Source of the DNA: Timema cristinae
Lineage: Eukaryota > Arthropoda > Insecta > Phasmatodea > Timematidae
Direction: 5' to 3'
Assembly: GCA_039000515.1 (NCBI GenBank)
Contig: JBCFYV010011135.1
Coordinates: 23,470,735-23,534,734, forward strand
DNA: 64,000 nt
The notes under the pieces are model-generated. The model worked only from the letters and a program-made list of their open reading frames with translations. It was not told the DNA's origin and did not search any database. Numbering within the stretch: the first letter of the stretch is position 1; each line of letters begins with the position of its first letter. Below are positions 43,439 to 53,599 of this stretch, one piece after another. The position numbers and the translations under genes are program-made.

Positions 43439-43489
43439 TTTTTGTGTGTTGGTATCGATTTATCTTTTCCCTCTAATAGTTTCTAATTC

Positions 43490-44545
43490 GTCATTCTCGC
43501 AATGTACTCTTGTGATACAAATTTATAGGCTTTGACCGGGTTCACTGTTGGGTGGTTTTTTTTCCACAGGTTATTCCCCACTGTCGTTTTACCTTCCTCT
43601 CCCCACGCTGATACTACTTGACTTGCTTCTTTATCTATCCTAATCATCCTAAGCCTTTGGGTTGAGCCATTAATAACCCTCTTAGTTTAACCCTATATAG
43701 TTTTTAACTCTCTCTCTCTCCATGCAAATGCGGCTAAACTTTCTCTTAATTTAATATTCCTTGCCCTTAGTACATTAATGTAGTTAATATATACATGGGT
43801 ATAACCCTTTTCACCCTAAACTTATAGATTGAATCGTTAATAACCCTGCCAGTTCTACCTTATATGGTTTTTGACTCTCTCACCCTGCAAATGCGGCTAT
43901 ACTTCCTATTAATTCAATCTTCCCTGTCCTTATTACATTAGCTTAATTGGGACTTAAATACAGGATGTTTGGAAACTCGAGTCTAAACTGCACATATAGT
44001 TTGATTGAACAAAAAATAATACAAAATCCCTATACACTTACATCTGGAAAATTATGCTAATACCATTACATTTTGTTTAAAGTTTCGGCTTACAGCGCTG
44101 GTAGAGCAAAGCTGTTTAAGCATGCGTGTACAAAAAGTTGTATAGGAGTAAAGCAAGTGGCACTGCACATGTGATAATGGCAACCACCTGCTTGCGATGT
44201 AGGATCGTTAATGATGACTCTCAGAACTTATTACCATTTATAGATGGACTGGTGTGCTGTTTACTATTAACTTTTGTTTGTTCTGCTGCCTTGCTCCAAG
44301 ATGTAGAGATGTTTTAGTGCCTATGCAACCTGTTGTACACGCATGCTTGAACAGTTTTGCTCTCCCGGAGCCGTATGCTGAAACTTTGAACACTTTAATG
44401 GTGTTAGCATAGTTTTACGGGTTCAAAGAGTATAGGAATTTAGTATTACTTTTGGTTCAAACAAGCTATGTGTGCAGTGAGGGTGTTTACGAACACCCTG
44501 TATGTATAGCCCTAATGGTTAGTAAGAAGGGGTACTAATATAGTA
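43490..44545 (+). mobile_element. SINE-B with duplicated body, split by a DNA transposon
   Basis: A decayed head (TTCTCGCAATGTACTCTTGT, TTGACCGGGTTCACTG) is followed by two tandem versions of the body about 178 bp apart, each with TTAATAACCCT and TGCAAATGCGGCTA. The second version continues to GGGACTTAAATA at 43960, is interrupted by a 540-bp TIR element, and resumes at 44501 with TATGTATAGCCCTAATGGTT, then AGTAAGAAGGGGTACTA, the common tail. Confidence 0.75.
43961..44500. mobile_element. MITE-2: 540-bp element with about 200-bp inverted repeats
   Basis: Left end CAGGATGTTTGGAAACTC; reverse-complemented right end CAGGGTGTTCGTAAACACC. Pairing continues inward through ACTGCACATATAG / ACTGCACACATAG, AGAGCAAAGCTGTTTAAGCA / AGAGCAAAACTGTTCAAGCA and CATGCGTGTACAA in both arms, leaving about 150 bp in the middle. 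TA flanks both ends. There is no transposase; the 63-codon frame inside is chance. It sits inside a SINE-B tail. Confidence 0.9.
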
Positions 44546-44550
44546 AAATG

Positions 44551-45312
44551 GTAATAATGTGTGATATAGAACGTTTCTTCCCCTTAACATTTTCTATCGT
44601 GGATCATCTCCGTGTCTATATCTGTCTAATAAAGGAGACCATTACATGGATGTAGGATATATCGAGTTGTCATGGAGCGCTTAGGAGGAAGATGTGGAGG
44701 AAAGAGGAGGTTTAGTGATACGCCATATGCTGCATACAAATGGCACATCTTCAAGCACAAGAGGGGGAGGACGGCGGGGGAGGGGGGTATAAAAAAAACC
44801 CAACCAAGTCATGGATGACGTGTTCCTGACCGCATTTGAGGAGTTGGAGAGAGGTGGTTTGGGGATGTGTTCCATAATGCAACGTGCACACATACACACA
44901 CCGACGTAGGTGGATGGCGTCTCGAGCATCGCAGTTCTTTATCGACGCCTTGGCGTCCTCTGGCTTCTTATAAAAAAGTACCTCAAGAACATGTCGTAAT
45001 GTTTATATTAAGCCAACCTCATGTTTCTTAACCTGGTTCTTTTTTTTTAATATATATTTTATTTTTAAGGGCGGTTGGGAAGGAGTTGTAAGAAAGTATT
45101 AACGGTTAGGAGGGAAAGAGCTTAAACGAAGTGTTGTTTGACTTAAGGAGGCTAGTTTACAGGTGTTACAATTTCATGAGATGAAATTTCCTCCTTTCAT
45201 GTAAATGCTGTTTTTTTTTTAAAAAAAAAAGGATGAAAAAAAAGGATAATATTTTTCTTATACTTTAAAATATTTCTATCTTAACCTTACTCCTCATGAC
45301 AAAGATAAGGGC
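44551..45312. other. Gap with possible decayed coding segment
   Basis: Between 44680 and 45000 composition is more GC-rich. One plus frame reads VMDDVFLTAFEELERGGLGM without a stop, and another nearby ends RRRWMASRASQFFIDALASS. This could be an old coding fragment with frame changes. No family is recognised. A minus-strand 82-codon proline-rich frame covers the same stretch. Confidence 0.2.
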
Positions 45313-45446
45313 CTGAAATGGTGGCTGAGTGGTCTAAGCCGTTGGACTTATTTTGCGCTAGGGACTCCGTTAGCGGATAGGTCGTGGGTTTAAACCATAA
45401 CTGGGTACATTGAGGGTGGTTTTCCTCCTTATAACTTCACACCACC
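45313..45446 (+). mobile_element. SINE-B-like head close to a class II tRNA
   Basis: GGTGGCTGAGTGGTCTAAGC, CGTTGGACTT, a 30-nt variable-arm-like part and GTCGTGGGTTTAAACCATAA resemble a Leu/Ser-type tRNA more than the other B heads do. CATTGAGGGTGGTTTTCCTC follows as in SINE-B. The body stops at the next SINE-B. A free-standing tRNA is unlikely because the acceptor stem does not pair. Confidence 0.65.
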
Positions 45447-45447
45447 C

Positions 45448-45706
45448 CCTTCGGTGGCCGTATGGTATAAGGTGTCAATCTCTCAATAGACTGGACTAAA
45501 GATAATATTGAGATCTAGGTTCTAATTCTTATCCTGTGTACTGAGGTTTTTTTTTTTCTTAAATAGTTCTCAATATCCCCTCCATGTAAATGCGGATACA
45601 CTTAATTCAAATTGTACTTTCCTCATCCCTAACATACTAGCGTAGTTGGTAAATACTCGTTCATAGAAAACGAATGGGCAGTAAGACGTGGGGCTGGATA
45701 AAAAAA
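45448..45706 (+). mobile_element. SINE-B
   Basis: CCTTCGGTGGCCGTATGGTA, GGTTCTAATTCTTATCC (degenerate B box), CTCCATGTAAATGCGGATAC and CGAATGGGCAGTAAGACG are in order. The copy is complete. Confidence 0.85.
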
Positions 45707-45716
45707 TATGTATATG

Positions 45717-45717
45717 A

Positions 45718-45749
<32 letters not shown>

Positions 45750-46019
45750 GCACCGCGTCTTGCTACCCGTTCGGGTTATACGCACTTACGCTAATATGTA
45801 ATGGTAGGGTGATTGTGAGATGAAATGAAGGACCTACAGTTTAACGTGGAATCCGAACCACTGTGGAGGCCTGGCATTCCCCACATTCACAAGTTGTGAT
45901 TAATACACGTCTTGTCATAGGTGAAGGAAAGTTTTGGTAATCAGATAAATCTGTGCCAAAACAGAGGATTGAACCCGGGACCAACAGCACAGAAGTCACC
46001 TTACCTATAGACCACCCTG
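45717..46019 (-). mobile_element. SINE-A2
   Basis: (ATT)n, common tail, A2 insert and a head with a deletion around the A box (AGAAGTCACCTTACCTATAG). The target-site duplication is not clear. Confidence 0.92.
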
Positions 46020-46027
46020 ATACATAA

Positions 46028-46541
46028 TAATTAATGTGTTAATAATTTACTTTAAGATAAGATGTTCTTCTAATTATTTCTCATAAACAGCCTTTGTTAC
46101 ACTTACATTTATATTACATTTGTTTATTGGTCTATAACAGCGTAGGTGGTATTCAGACTTCGAACTGCCAATAACTGGTAAAACTAGCACAGAAAGTTTT
46201 TATTTTTTCCAGTGTATGGCATTACTGACTGGGAAGGACATAGGTCGCCTGCGAGTATACTATTCGTCGTTTTGGTGGAACAGAGCGTTGTCCAGGGTGA
46301 CCATTGAAGGTTGTCTACACATCATACCCGTAATGATGTGATGTAATGATAGTGAATATGATGGTGTGGGCAAGTTGGAGTCTTAACCTAACTTAAACCT
46401 AATACACCAACCTCCGGGGACCGTTGGGACAATTTACTAAAAAAAAATAATGTCCTCCAGTTATTCATTATACAATTTGATTAATTTCACATATAACTTT
46501 TTCCATCAGATTGGGATCGAGTCCTATCTAGCTTGTTAAGT
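46028..46541. other. Gap, no gene recognised
   Basis: A block at 46140-46330 is more GC-rich, but all frames are broken. CTTAACCTAACTTAAACCTA at 46382 is the reverse of a phrase near 52356. Confidence 0.35.
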
Positions 46542-46552
46542 TTCTGGATATA

Positions 46553-46846
46553 TAGGTGACCTGGCGGTATAGGGGTAAGGTGTCAGACTTCTGTGCTGGC
46601 GGCCGGGATTCAATCCTCGGTCCCGGCATAGATTTATCTGATTTCCAAACCCTTCCTTCACCTCTGACAAGACATCTTGTGAATGTGGGGAATGCCAGGC
46701 CTTCACCGTGGTTCGAATTCCACGTTAAACTGTAGGTCCTTCATTTCATCTCACAATCACCGTACCATTACACATTAGCGTAAGTGCGTATAACCCGAAC
46801 GGGTAGTAAGACGCGGTGCTAATAATAATAAATATAATAATAATAA
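46553..46846 (+). mobile_element. SINE-A1, full length
   Basis: An exact 11-bp target-site duplication TTCTGGATATA (46542-46552, 46847-46857) bounds a near-consensus copy. Confidence 0.97.
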
Positions 46847-47050
46847 TTCTGGATATACTAACTTTGCAATAAAAAATTGTAATATTAGCCTATTTACGAG
46901 CTTGGTTAATCAATAGACTAAGTTAACTTTATTGACTTTTAATTTAAAAAATCATCTTGTATCAAAATTTAATATCGTTAGATTAGAATTTGTGGAATGG
47001 CTTTAATTAGAAAATAACTATTACTAATCAAGTCAACCCATATTGGTGGT

Positions 47051-47177
47051 TGCCAGGCCTCCACCGTGGTTCGGATTCCACGTTAAACTGTAGGTCCTCC
47101 ATTTCATCTCACTATCATCCTACCATTACACATTAGCGTAAGTGCGTATAACCCGAACGGGTAGTAAGACGCGGTGC

Positions 47178-47210
<33 letters not shown>
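47051..47210 (+). mobile_element. SINE-A, strongly 5'-truncated
   Basis: The copy starts in mid-body at TGCCAGGCCTCCACCGTGG and has a perfect tail with (AAT)n. An exact 12-bp target-site duplication CATATTGGTGGT (47039-47050, 47211-47222) shows that the truncation happened at insertion, not later. Confidence 0.96.
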
Positions 47211-47212
<2 letters not shown>

Positions 47213-47371
47213 TATTGGTGGTCAAACGATTAAAAGCGTTGATATCACCTTGACTAGGTTTCCCAAGCGATGACTTAATTATTCCCGATTAAACTAATCG
47301 AGGTATATCAGATGCTTATGTGGGTGCATTTACTCTAAGGCAAACTCTCTCCTCACCTCTTCTATGAAGTA

Positions 47372-47560
47372 GTTAATAACACTGATTTATAAGGAGACCA
47401 AAGTTCGAATCTCGGTCGGGCGTACGGAGGCTGTTTTTTTCCAAAATGGGTTTTTCATTTTACCTTAACGTAAATGTGGAAACACTTCCTATAAATATCA
47501 CCTTATTCATCTATAAAACCATCGGCGTAATTTGTTCATAAGATTAGCTAAAATAAAACT
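47372..47560 (+). mobile_element. SINE-B, headless
   Basis: AAAGTTCGAATCTCGGTCGG begins the recognisable part. The body (ACGTAAATGTGGAAACACTT) follows. The GTAAGACG tail is missing. Confidence 0.7.
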
Positions 47561-47574
47561 CTGATAATCGTACT

Positions 47575-47735
47575 AATCAACGCGGATGTACTAATTACGT
47601 AAGTGTTTTAAAGAATGAAGTAGGTTTAATTTAGAGTAGACCCTGATTTTAATCGGACTTGTTGGGAGCGGACCTAATACCATTTTAGGAAAAACTGCCT
47701 TTATACAAACTGTAGCTCACAGAGCTTTTTGACTC
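47575..47735 (-). mobile_element. SINE-B fragment
   Basis: GATGTACTAATTACGTAAGT, AAAGAATGAAGTAGGTTTAA and TTTAGGAAAAACTGCC retain the order of a minus-strand SINE-B 3' half. Head and tail are lost. Confidence 0.5.
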
Positions 47736-47772
47736 AGCCATAGTTATATCAGGCACCGTAGGCAAATTTAGA

Positions 47773-47773
<1 letters not shown>

Positions 47774-47823
<50 letters not shown>
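47774..47823. repeat. (AT)n microsatellite
   Basis: About 22 AT units follow GTGTGT. Confidence 0.95.
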
Positions 47824-47827
<4 letters not shown>

Positions 47828-48009
47828 CTAAAGTAATATTATTTATTAGGATTTCTATTTTTTACAAATCTAAATAATGGACATCAGAATAAGTGATGTT
47901 TACCATTTGTTTTATAATTTTATACTTATTTAATATAACTTTTGTATAGTCAAATTCGGTGGCCACATGGTCTGAGGAGTCAATATTACACTATTACAAT
48001 ATAGTAGAT

Positions 48010-48558
48010 CAGTGGTTCTTAACCTGGTGGTATTTACCCCCTTTTGGGTAAAATTGGCTATTCAATAGGGGTAACACAAGGCAAACGGGCTTTTTATGGA
48101 TACCTACAGTAGCCCCATGGCTTTTTTGATTCTGACTTACAGCTGACAGCTTTGAAAAATTACCAGAAAAAAATTACATATCCCTACGCTGAACCATATG
48201 ATCTGCAAAAACATATGTTTAGCAGCTGTCACTTCTGACATCAAAATTTAGGTATATACCTAAATGTTGACTGTCAGCTGTGAGCTGTCAGTCAGCACCA
48301 AAGAAGCCATGGGGCTACTGTATATTAAACCATTAGTTATGCTTCAAGACTAGAACTATCAATGCAATATTTAAATATGATTGTACATAAACAACAATAT
48401 CAACCGTCTCAATAATACTTTACCTGTAAGATTTACCACATTCTTTTATTTTTTCTCAATACATTATTGTTAGTTTGCAACAAGTTTTTTTTAAGAAGAG
48501 ATAAAGAGAAGTTCTCGGTATCATAGGGTGACATGACTGAAAAGATTAAGAACCACTG
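48010..48558. mobile_element. Non-autonomous hAT-like element, carrying MITE-1
   Basis: Left end CAGTGGTTCTTAACCTGG; reverse-complemented right end CAGTGGTTCTTAATCTTTTC. These are typical hAT terminal repeats. Flanking 8-mers TAGTAGAT (48002-48009) and GAGTGGAC (48559-48566) agree at five of eight positions, as an aged 8-bp target duplication would. Without the nested MITE-1 it is about 330 bp, far too short for a transposase. Confidence 0.85.
48107..48320. mobile_element. MITE-1, copy 3, nested in the hAT-like element
   Basis: The left end is CAGTAGCCCCATGGCTTTTT and the right end the inverse of CAGTAGCCCCATGGCTTCTT, with exact TA duplications (48105-48106, 48321-48322). At 214 bp it is the cleanest copy at its ends. 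Confidence 0.93.
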
Positions 48559-48729
48559 GAGTGGACTTGTCTATGATCGGAATGGTCAGTGTTCGAATCC
48601 CGGTTGGGTTGTACTAAGAGGTTTTTTTCTTAAATGTTTTTCCACTCTTCTTCCACGCAAATGCGGGTACAATACCTTCAGAGATAAGAAAGGTTTAATT
48701 TAAACAAATTAGATTAAATTAGTACGTAA

Positions 48730-48976
48730 CCTTCTTCGTTGGCTGCTTGGTCTAACGCGCTACTCTTGTAGTGGGCTAGATTGCCAATTACGGGGAGATC
48801 GTGGTTCAATTCCGGTCTTGTGTATGAGGGTGGTTTTTTTCCAAGAAGGATTTTCCATTCCTCTTCCGCGCAAATGCGGCTACACTTCCTTAACTAAACC
48901 TGGCTAATCCCAAAAAACCATTAGCCGAATTAGTATATTAGCGTATAAATGTAACAGGTAGTAAGACACACCGCTA
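48730..48976 (+). mobile_element. SINE-B
   Basis: CTTCGTTGGCTGCTTGGTCT, AACGCGCTACTCTTG, GGTTCAATTCCGGTC (B box), CGCGCAAATGCGGCTACACT and a tail GTAACAGGTAGTAAGACAC are in order. Confidence 0.88.
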
Positions 48977-49189
48977 GAAATAATAAAAAACAATAACTGT
49001 CAATACTGAATTTTAATAATATTAGTGAGAAAAAAAAATTATGACTCCAGCATGTATATTTTTCGGATGAGAAGTAAGTACCATCGGTTAAAAAAGTTTG
49101 TGGGACTCTTGTCTTAGACTATCAGGCCACCGAAGAGTTTTTTTTATCAATGAATTAATTGGAATTGTGGGTTTCTGTCATGAATACGT

Positions 49190-49505
49190 CTTTTTTTAAA
49201 AAAAAAGAATTTTATGCGAAAAACCAAGACAATTTCTCTCCAGTCAAATCATCTATTCCGGTTTGTTCGGAGATAAATCACTTCGCCCGGTTGTTTTTTT
49301 AAATATGCTGAGCTTCCTTGATGGAAGATATATTTCTCTCTCTAGGTAATGATAAATAGATACAGAAAAACTAAAACGGTTTTCTCCACGGTCTGATGCA
49401 TAACATACCGAAGGACTTCCGGTTCCGTAATGTAGCAATACCACATATAAGTTTTATATGATCTGAGCGCACTGTTAAAGATGTCGCCACATCAGAGTGG
49501 TAAGA
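49190..49505 (+). repeat. Repeat I, copy 2
   Basis: The block pairs with the reverse complement of 32110-32425. Best-kept DNA: GATGCATAACATACCGAAGG and ACTTCCGGTTCCGTAA. Read in the frame equivalent to the 103-codon frame, it keeps NFSPVKSSIP, SEINHFARL and LMHNIPKDFRFR but has several stops. A 63-codon minus-strand frame is a shadow. Confidence 0.65.
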
Positions 49506-49904
49506 AACGAATTAAAATAATCTCATTGTACCAAGGTGAAAAATTAACTTAGTCAACTTTTTGGCTGGTCCACGTGACAAAGTTTGTATAGTCCGATTTT
49601 ATTATAACTAATCATTTGGAAGAACTAATTTTTTTAGAGTTCTGGTAGAAATAATATCTTTTTGAATGAAAATTGGGCTATAATAAGGATCAGCGTACGT
49701 TCAAACGTTTTGTACTTTTTTTGCAAATATACAAAGTAGTAATTTTTCTAAAAAATTAAAGAACATTTTAATAAATGACACTAATAACCCTGTCCAAATA
49801 TCGTTCATAAAATCTCCGATCGAACTTAGGCAAAGAACAATGGCAGTGTTTTTTTTTTTCCAAATCGCTGAGTTTATGATAAAGTTTAGTGACTTATTTG
49901 AGGG
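49506..49904. other. AT-rich gap, no feature seen
   Basis: No gene or known repeat recognised. Confidence 0.35.
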
Positions 49905-50152
49905 TTTTAACTCTCACTCTTTGAACCGACCGACTGATTATATCAGCACACGATAAGTTCTATGAGCAAGAGAAAAATGGTCTGCCAATTTTGCTGGGAA
50001 TGTACTTTCAGATGTCACATATCGATATGAGACCAACGACTTTACTTCCCCTCCGAAGGAAGTTGTGCTACCGTCTACTGAGGACGGGTTTGAACTCGCG
50101 AATATCGGTCCAAAAGTGAGCACTTTAATCCAAGACTATCAAGTTCAACTTA
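49905..50152 (-). mobile_element. SINE-E
   Basis: ACTTCCCCTCCGAAGGAAGT, GAGACCAACGACTTTACTTC, the palindromic B box region GGGTTTGAACTCGCG, and TTTGAACCGACCGACTGATT at the far end are in the same order as at 60705. Confidence 0.7.
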
Positions 50153-50175
50153 AATCAATGACATTTTTCTTTTTA

Positions 50176-50409
50176 TCGCCGCGTTTTACTACCTGTTAGT
50201 TATGTACTGATTACGCTAATGGTTTGAGGTATAAGAAAGGTTATTTTTAAGGAAGTGTACCTTCATTTGAGTGAAGGGAGAATGGAAAAAAATATTTGGG
50301 AAAAACCGCCCTCAATATACCTGACCAAGATTCGAACCTTGATCTGTCATCGGAAGTCTAGTATACCACTAAAGTAGCGCGTTAGACCTTAAGGGCCACC
50401 GAAGCGGGT
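50176..50409 (-). mobile_element. SINE-B
   Basis: Minus-strand order: head CCGCTTCGGTGGCCCTTAAG, B box AAGGTTCGAATCTTGG, body and a degenerate tail AGTAAAACGCGGCGATAA. The copy is complete. Confidence 0.88.
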
Positions 50410-50472
50410 AGGTGACTAATGAAAGGTTTAGTGATTATAATTTGCTTTAGAAAAATCAACAATATTCGTTAT

Positions 50473-50733
50473 GGTGACCTGGTGGTCTAGGGGTAAGGTG
50501 TCGGACTCTGTCCTGGGGTCCGGGCTCAATCCTCGGTCCCGGCACAGATTTATCTGATTACCAAACCCTTCCTTCACCTCTGACAAGACGTGTATTAATC
50601 ACAACTTGTGAATGTGTGGAATCCAGGCCTCTACCGTGGTTCGGATCCCACGTTAAACTGTAGTTCCTCCGTTATCTACAATCAACCTACCATTACAATA
50701 TAGCGAAATGCGGGTAGTAAGATGGTGCTAATA
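50473..50733 (+). mobile_element. SINE-A2, diverged
   Basis: The head is nearly intact (GGTGACCTGGTGGTCTAGGG; B box GGCTCAATCC). The tail has lost the hairpin region and reads GCGGGTAGTAAGATGGTGCT. Flanking AACAATATT occurs on both sides (50458, about 50752) but not adjacent to the element, so the duplication is uncertain. Confidence 0.9.
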
Positions 50734-50759
50734 ATAATAATATATAAAATAATAACAAT

Positions 50760-51430
50760 ATTAGCTTCGTGAGCTCAATAACCTTATCATCGATTAACCG
50801 TAATTCTATTTGGACAAGATCTCCAGTTCTATCAAAGGTTGCAACCGATTATAGTTACTATCATACTCAAAAGTGCTAAGAAGACTCGGCAATCGTTTGT
50901 AAGATAACCCTCCCTTCCCCCATCACCCCTTTTTTACCCCTTTATTTTTTATCATTTAATAAACTTCCGGATTATTACGCCCAAAGGAACACGCCCCCTT
51001 CTCCTTACTCTATTTCAACCAGTTACTTCTAAATTACTCCCCCTTTTAATGCATTCTGCAGTTAGTAACCTAGAACGACAAGAAGAGATGGGAATAAACT
51101 CGGAGACGTGTGATGAAGTTAACTTTGTTTGCCAACTTTCTCGGTTGGCAGGATGGCAAAAAAAAAAAAAAAAAAAAAAAAGTAAAAGACAGGAAAGTAG
51201 ACGGTGAGTAGTAATAATTATTTTCCTCTCCCTCACACTCCCCTGACTTGGCGTCGGCATCACGTGGAATATTAATTGCCAAATGTATAAATGTATGCGA
51301 GGTTCGAAACTGGTAATTATCTTTCGTGTAAGTTTCAGTATTTTATTAAGTTTTCTTACTACGGGGGAAAGGGGGGGGGATGGGGGAGGTTGGTGGAATC
51401 CATCTTACCTAAGCTTTTTTATGAATGTTT
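50760..51430. other. Gap with poly-A tract
   Basis: A 24-A run is at 51158-51181, producing false frames with poly-Phe. No target-site duplication was found around it. G-rich patches occur at 51361-51392. Confidence 0.5.
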
Positions 51431-51440
51431 ATGTATGGAG

Positions 51441-51724
51441 GTAGTGATCTGGTGGTCTAGGGTAAGGTGTCAGACTTCTATGCTGGCGGCCGGGTTCGAT
51501 CCTCGGTCCCGGCAAAGATTTATCTGATTACCAAACCTTCCTTCACCTCTGACAAGACATCTTGTGAATGTGAGAATGCCAGGCCTCCACCGTGGTTCGG
51601 ATTCCACGTTAAACTGTAGGTCCTTCATTTCATCTCACCATCACCCTACCATTACACATTAGCGTAAGTGCGTATAACCCGAACGGGTAGTAAGACGCGG
51701 TGCTAATAATAATAATAATAATAA
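51441..51724 (+). mobile_element. SINE-A1
   Basis: Several single-base deletions (GGTCTAGGGTAAGG, AATGTGAGAATGCC). The duplication is TATGTATGGAG / TATGTATGAG (51430-51440, 51725-51734) with one base missing. Confidence 0.94.
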
Positions 51725-51734
51725 TATGTATGAG

Positions 51735-52555
51735 AAATAAAAAAAAAATTGGCAGAAAATAAAGTAGAAGTTTTTTAAATTCAAAATTCAAGGTATATCT
51801 ATAAAAAATTTCAACATATCCAAAATTCAAATTATCAATTTTTATTAATATCTAGGCAGATGACATAATATAACATATTAATTATCCCAAAATATGCAAC
51901 ATATTATAAACACACCTTTTATTATATACATGTATATATACGCTATATAAAACTCATGTACACACTCTATACATAGGTTATATTTTAAAAAAAATCAAGT
52001 AGAAAATATAAAAACATGGAAAATAAACCCATTTAAAAATTGCAGCCTCAAATAATTTTTTTTCCCTTTATATTTTTAAAATATTAATTAGCCTGGTTTG
52101 TTGTGCTTTTCTTATCTTGACAAGAGTAAATAAAGCCGCTTCGCGTTCACTGGTTTCATTAAAAAAAAATATTTTATATCTTGGTGGGATTCAGTGAATC
52201 TTCCCATGTTTTCCATCATTGTAATTGCTTTAGAAACTGATATATGTGCTGTTCTTCATTGGAGGATTCTTGGATATTATTGTTTTTCTACTTCTTAGGA
52301 ATTTCCCCGTCTGTCGGTGTTCCAACGACATTAAGTTAGGTTTGAAATAAGTATATTAGGTTAGGTTAAGTTAGGTTTTAAACGGGCAGAAACTCTTAAA
52401 TAAAAAAATAATGTATAGGCTTTGAATTATCCAAATATTTTCTTCTAAAATTGAAACTAAATGTTGTTTTTTATCATTGATATAGCTAGGAATTTCATGG
52501 GAATCTAGGTGGGTTCAAACTATACAAATCCTATTGTATATTGATTATAAACTTA
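51735..52555. other. AT-rich gap with TTAGG-like cluster
   Basis: TTAGGTTAGGTTAAGTTAGG lies at 52356-52375, four pentamers of which three are exact TTAGG, the arthropod telomere unit. The remainder is AT-rich without recognisable elements. Confidence 0.45.
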
Positions 52556-52790
52556 CCAGCTTCGGTGGCCGCATGGTCTAAGGTTTAACTCTCGCATTAG
52601 ACAAGACCGTCGATAACTGGCAGATCCGGGTTTCAAACCTAGGTCGGGTGTAATAAGGGTGGTTTTCCCTATCCGTACACGCAAATGTGGTTACATTAAC
52701 CTATAAATTCAACCTTCCTCGTCCCTAAATCATTAGCGTAGTTGGTAAGTATGTGAATAAGCTGATCAAGTAGTAAGACGTGGTGCTAAA
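52556..52790 (+). mobile_element. SINE-B
   Basis: CAGCTTCGGTGGCCGCATGG, TCTAAGGTTTAACTCTCGC, B box GGGTTTCAAACCTAGGTCGG, CACGCAAATGTGGTTACATT and AGTAGTAAGACGTGGTGCTA. One of the more complete B copies. Confidence 0.92.
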
Positions 52791-52794
52791 TGTA

Positions 52795-53595
52795 TGCATA
52801 ATTGCACGATTCCATTTACATAAGATGTTCTCCATCTAATTTTACAGCAATTAAAGTATTCTAAAAATTAATAGCACTTGCTTCATTACCAATCCTTAGG
52901 CCTATGTCTAAAAATAATTAAATCAAAGTATTAAAATTTAATTTAAAAATCGTAAATAATTAGGTAAGTGTGGTGGGAATGGAAAATCTTACAATCCCTT
53001 GCCTGGAGGGGGGGAAGGGGGCTTCTAAAATCACGAAAAAAAAGGTAGGGTAAAAATACATTTTTGCATGTGCTGGTAAGAATTTTTTTTTTTCCTAGAG
53101 AAAATCTTGAAGAAAGGTGAGATTATTTTTTTTCTTGCCCCTTCTCCTGATAATAATACCAATTCTTGTCAACCAAAGTTTTTTTTTCCGGATAAGATGA
53201 GGAATTTCTATGGATCTCGCATATACCGGACGTGATGGGAAAGTTTTGAAAAGCGAATGTTCTGGCGCTGAAGTTTGGCAACAGTATTCACGCGGTAGCT
53301 TCGGAGCAAGCAGATTTGTAGTCGCAAAAGAAACCATGTTCCTTTTTTTTTTACATGTCAAAAAAAAGAAGTTATTTACTCTTTCTCTTTCTCTACCCCT
53401 CGAAGAGAGAAGTACTATGATCGTAAAAAAAAGTGTTAATTCAAGATTTTGATAAATGTAGACGTCTCATGACCCCCTGAAACCGAAAAAGTGTTTTTAT
53501 TTTTGCATTGTCGTTTGTTTGTATCTCTGACTAAAGCCGTAAAGAACTTTACTAATCGGGCTAAAAATTGATATATATAGTTTTAATTAAGTCCC
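52795..53595. other. Gap with weak open frames
   Basis: The block 53205-53345 is richer in GC and open on both strands (80 codons plus, 88 codons minus) without a known motif. A possible old exon or regulatory piece; evidence is weak. Confidence 0.25.
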
Positions 53596-53599
53596 CCTG

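Larger units (their letters stand above)
47955..48715 (+). mobile_element. SINE-B split by a hAT-like element
   Basis: TTCGGTGGCCACATGGTCTG and the first head part end at 48009. After the insert the head resumes at 48559 with GAGTGGACTTGTCTATGATC, GTTCGAATCCCGGTTGGG (B box) and the body CCACGCAAATGCGGGTAC. The tail is decayed. Confidence 0.85.
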
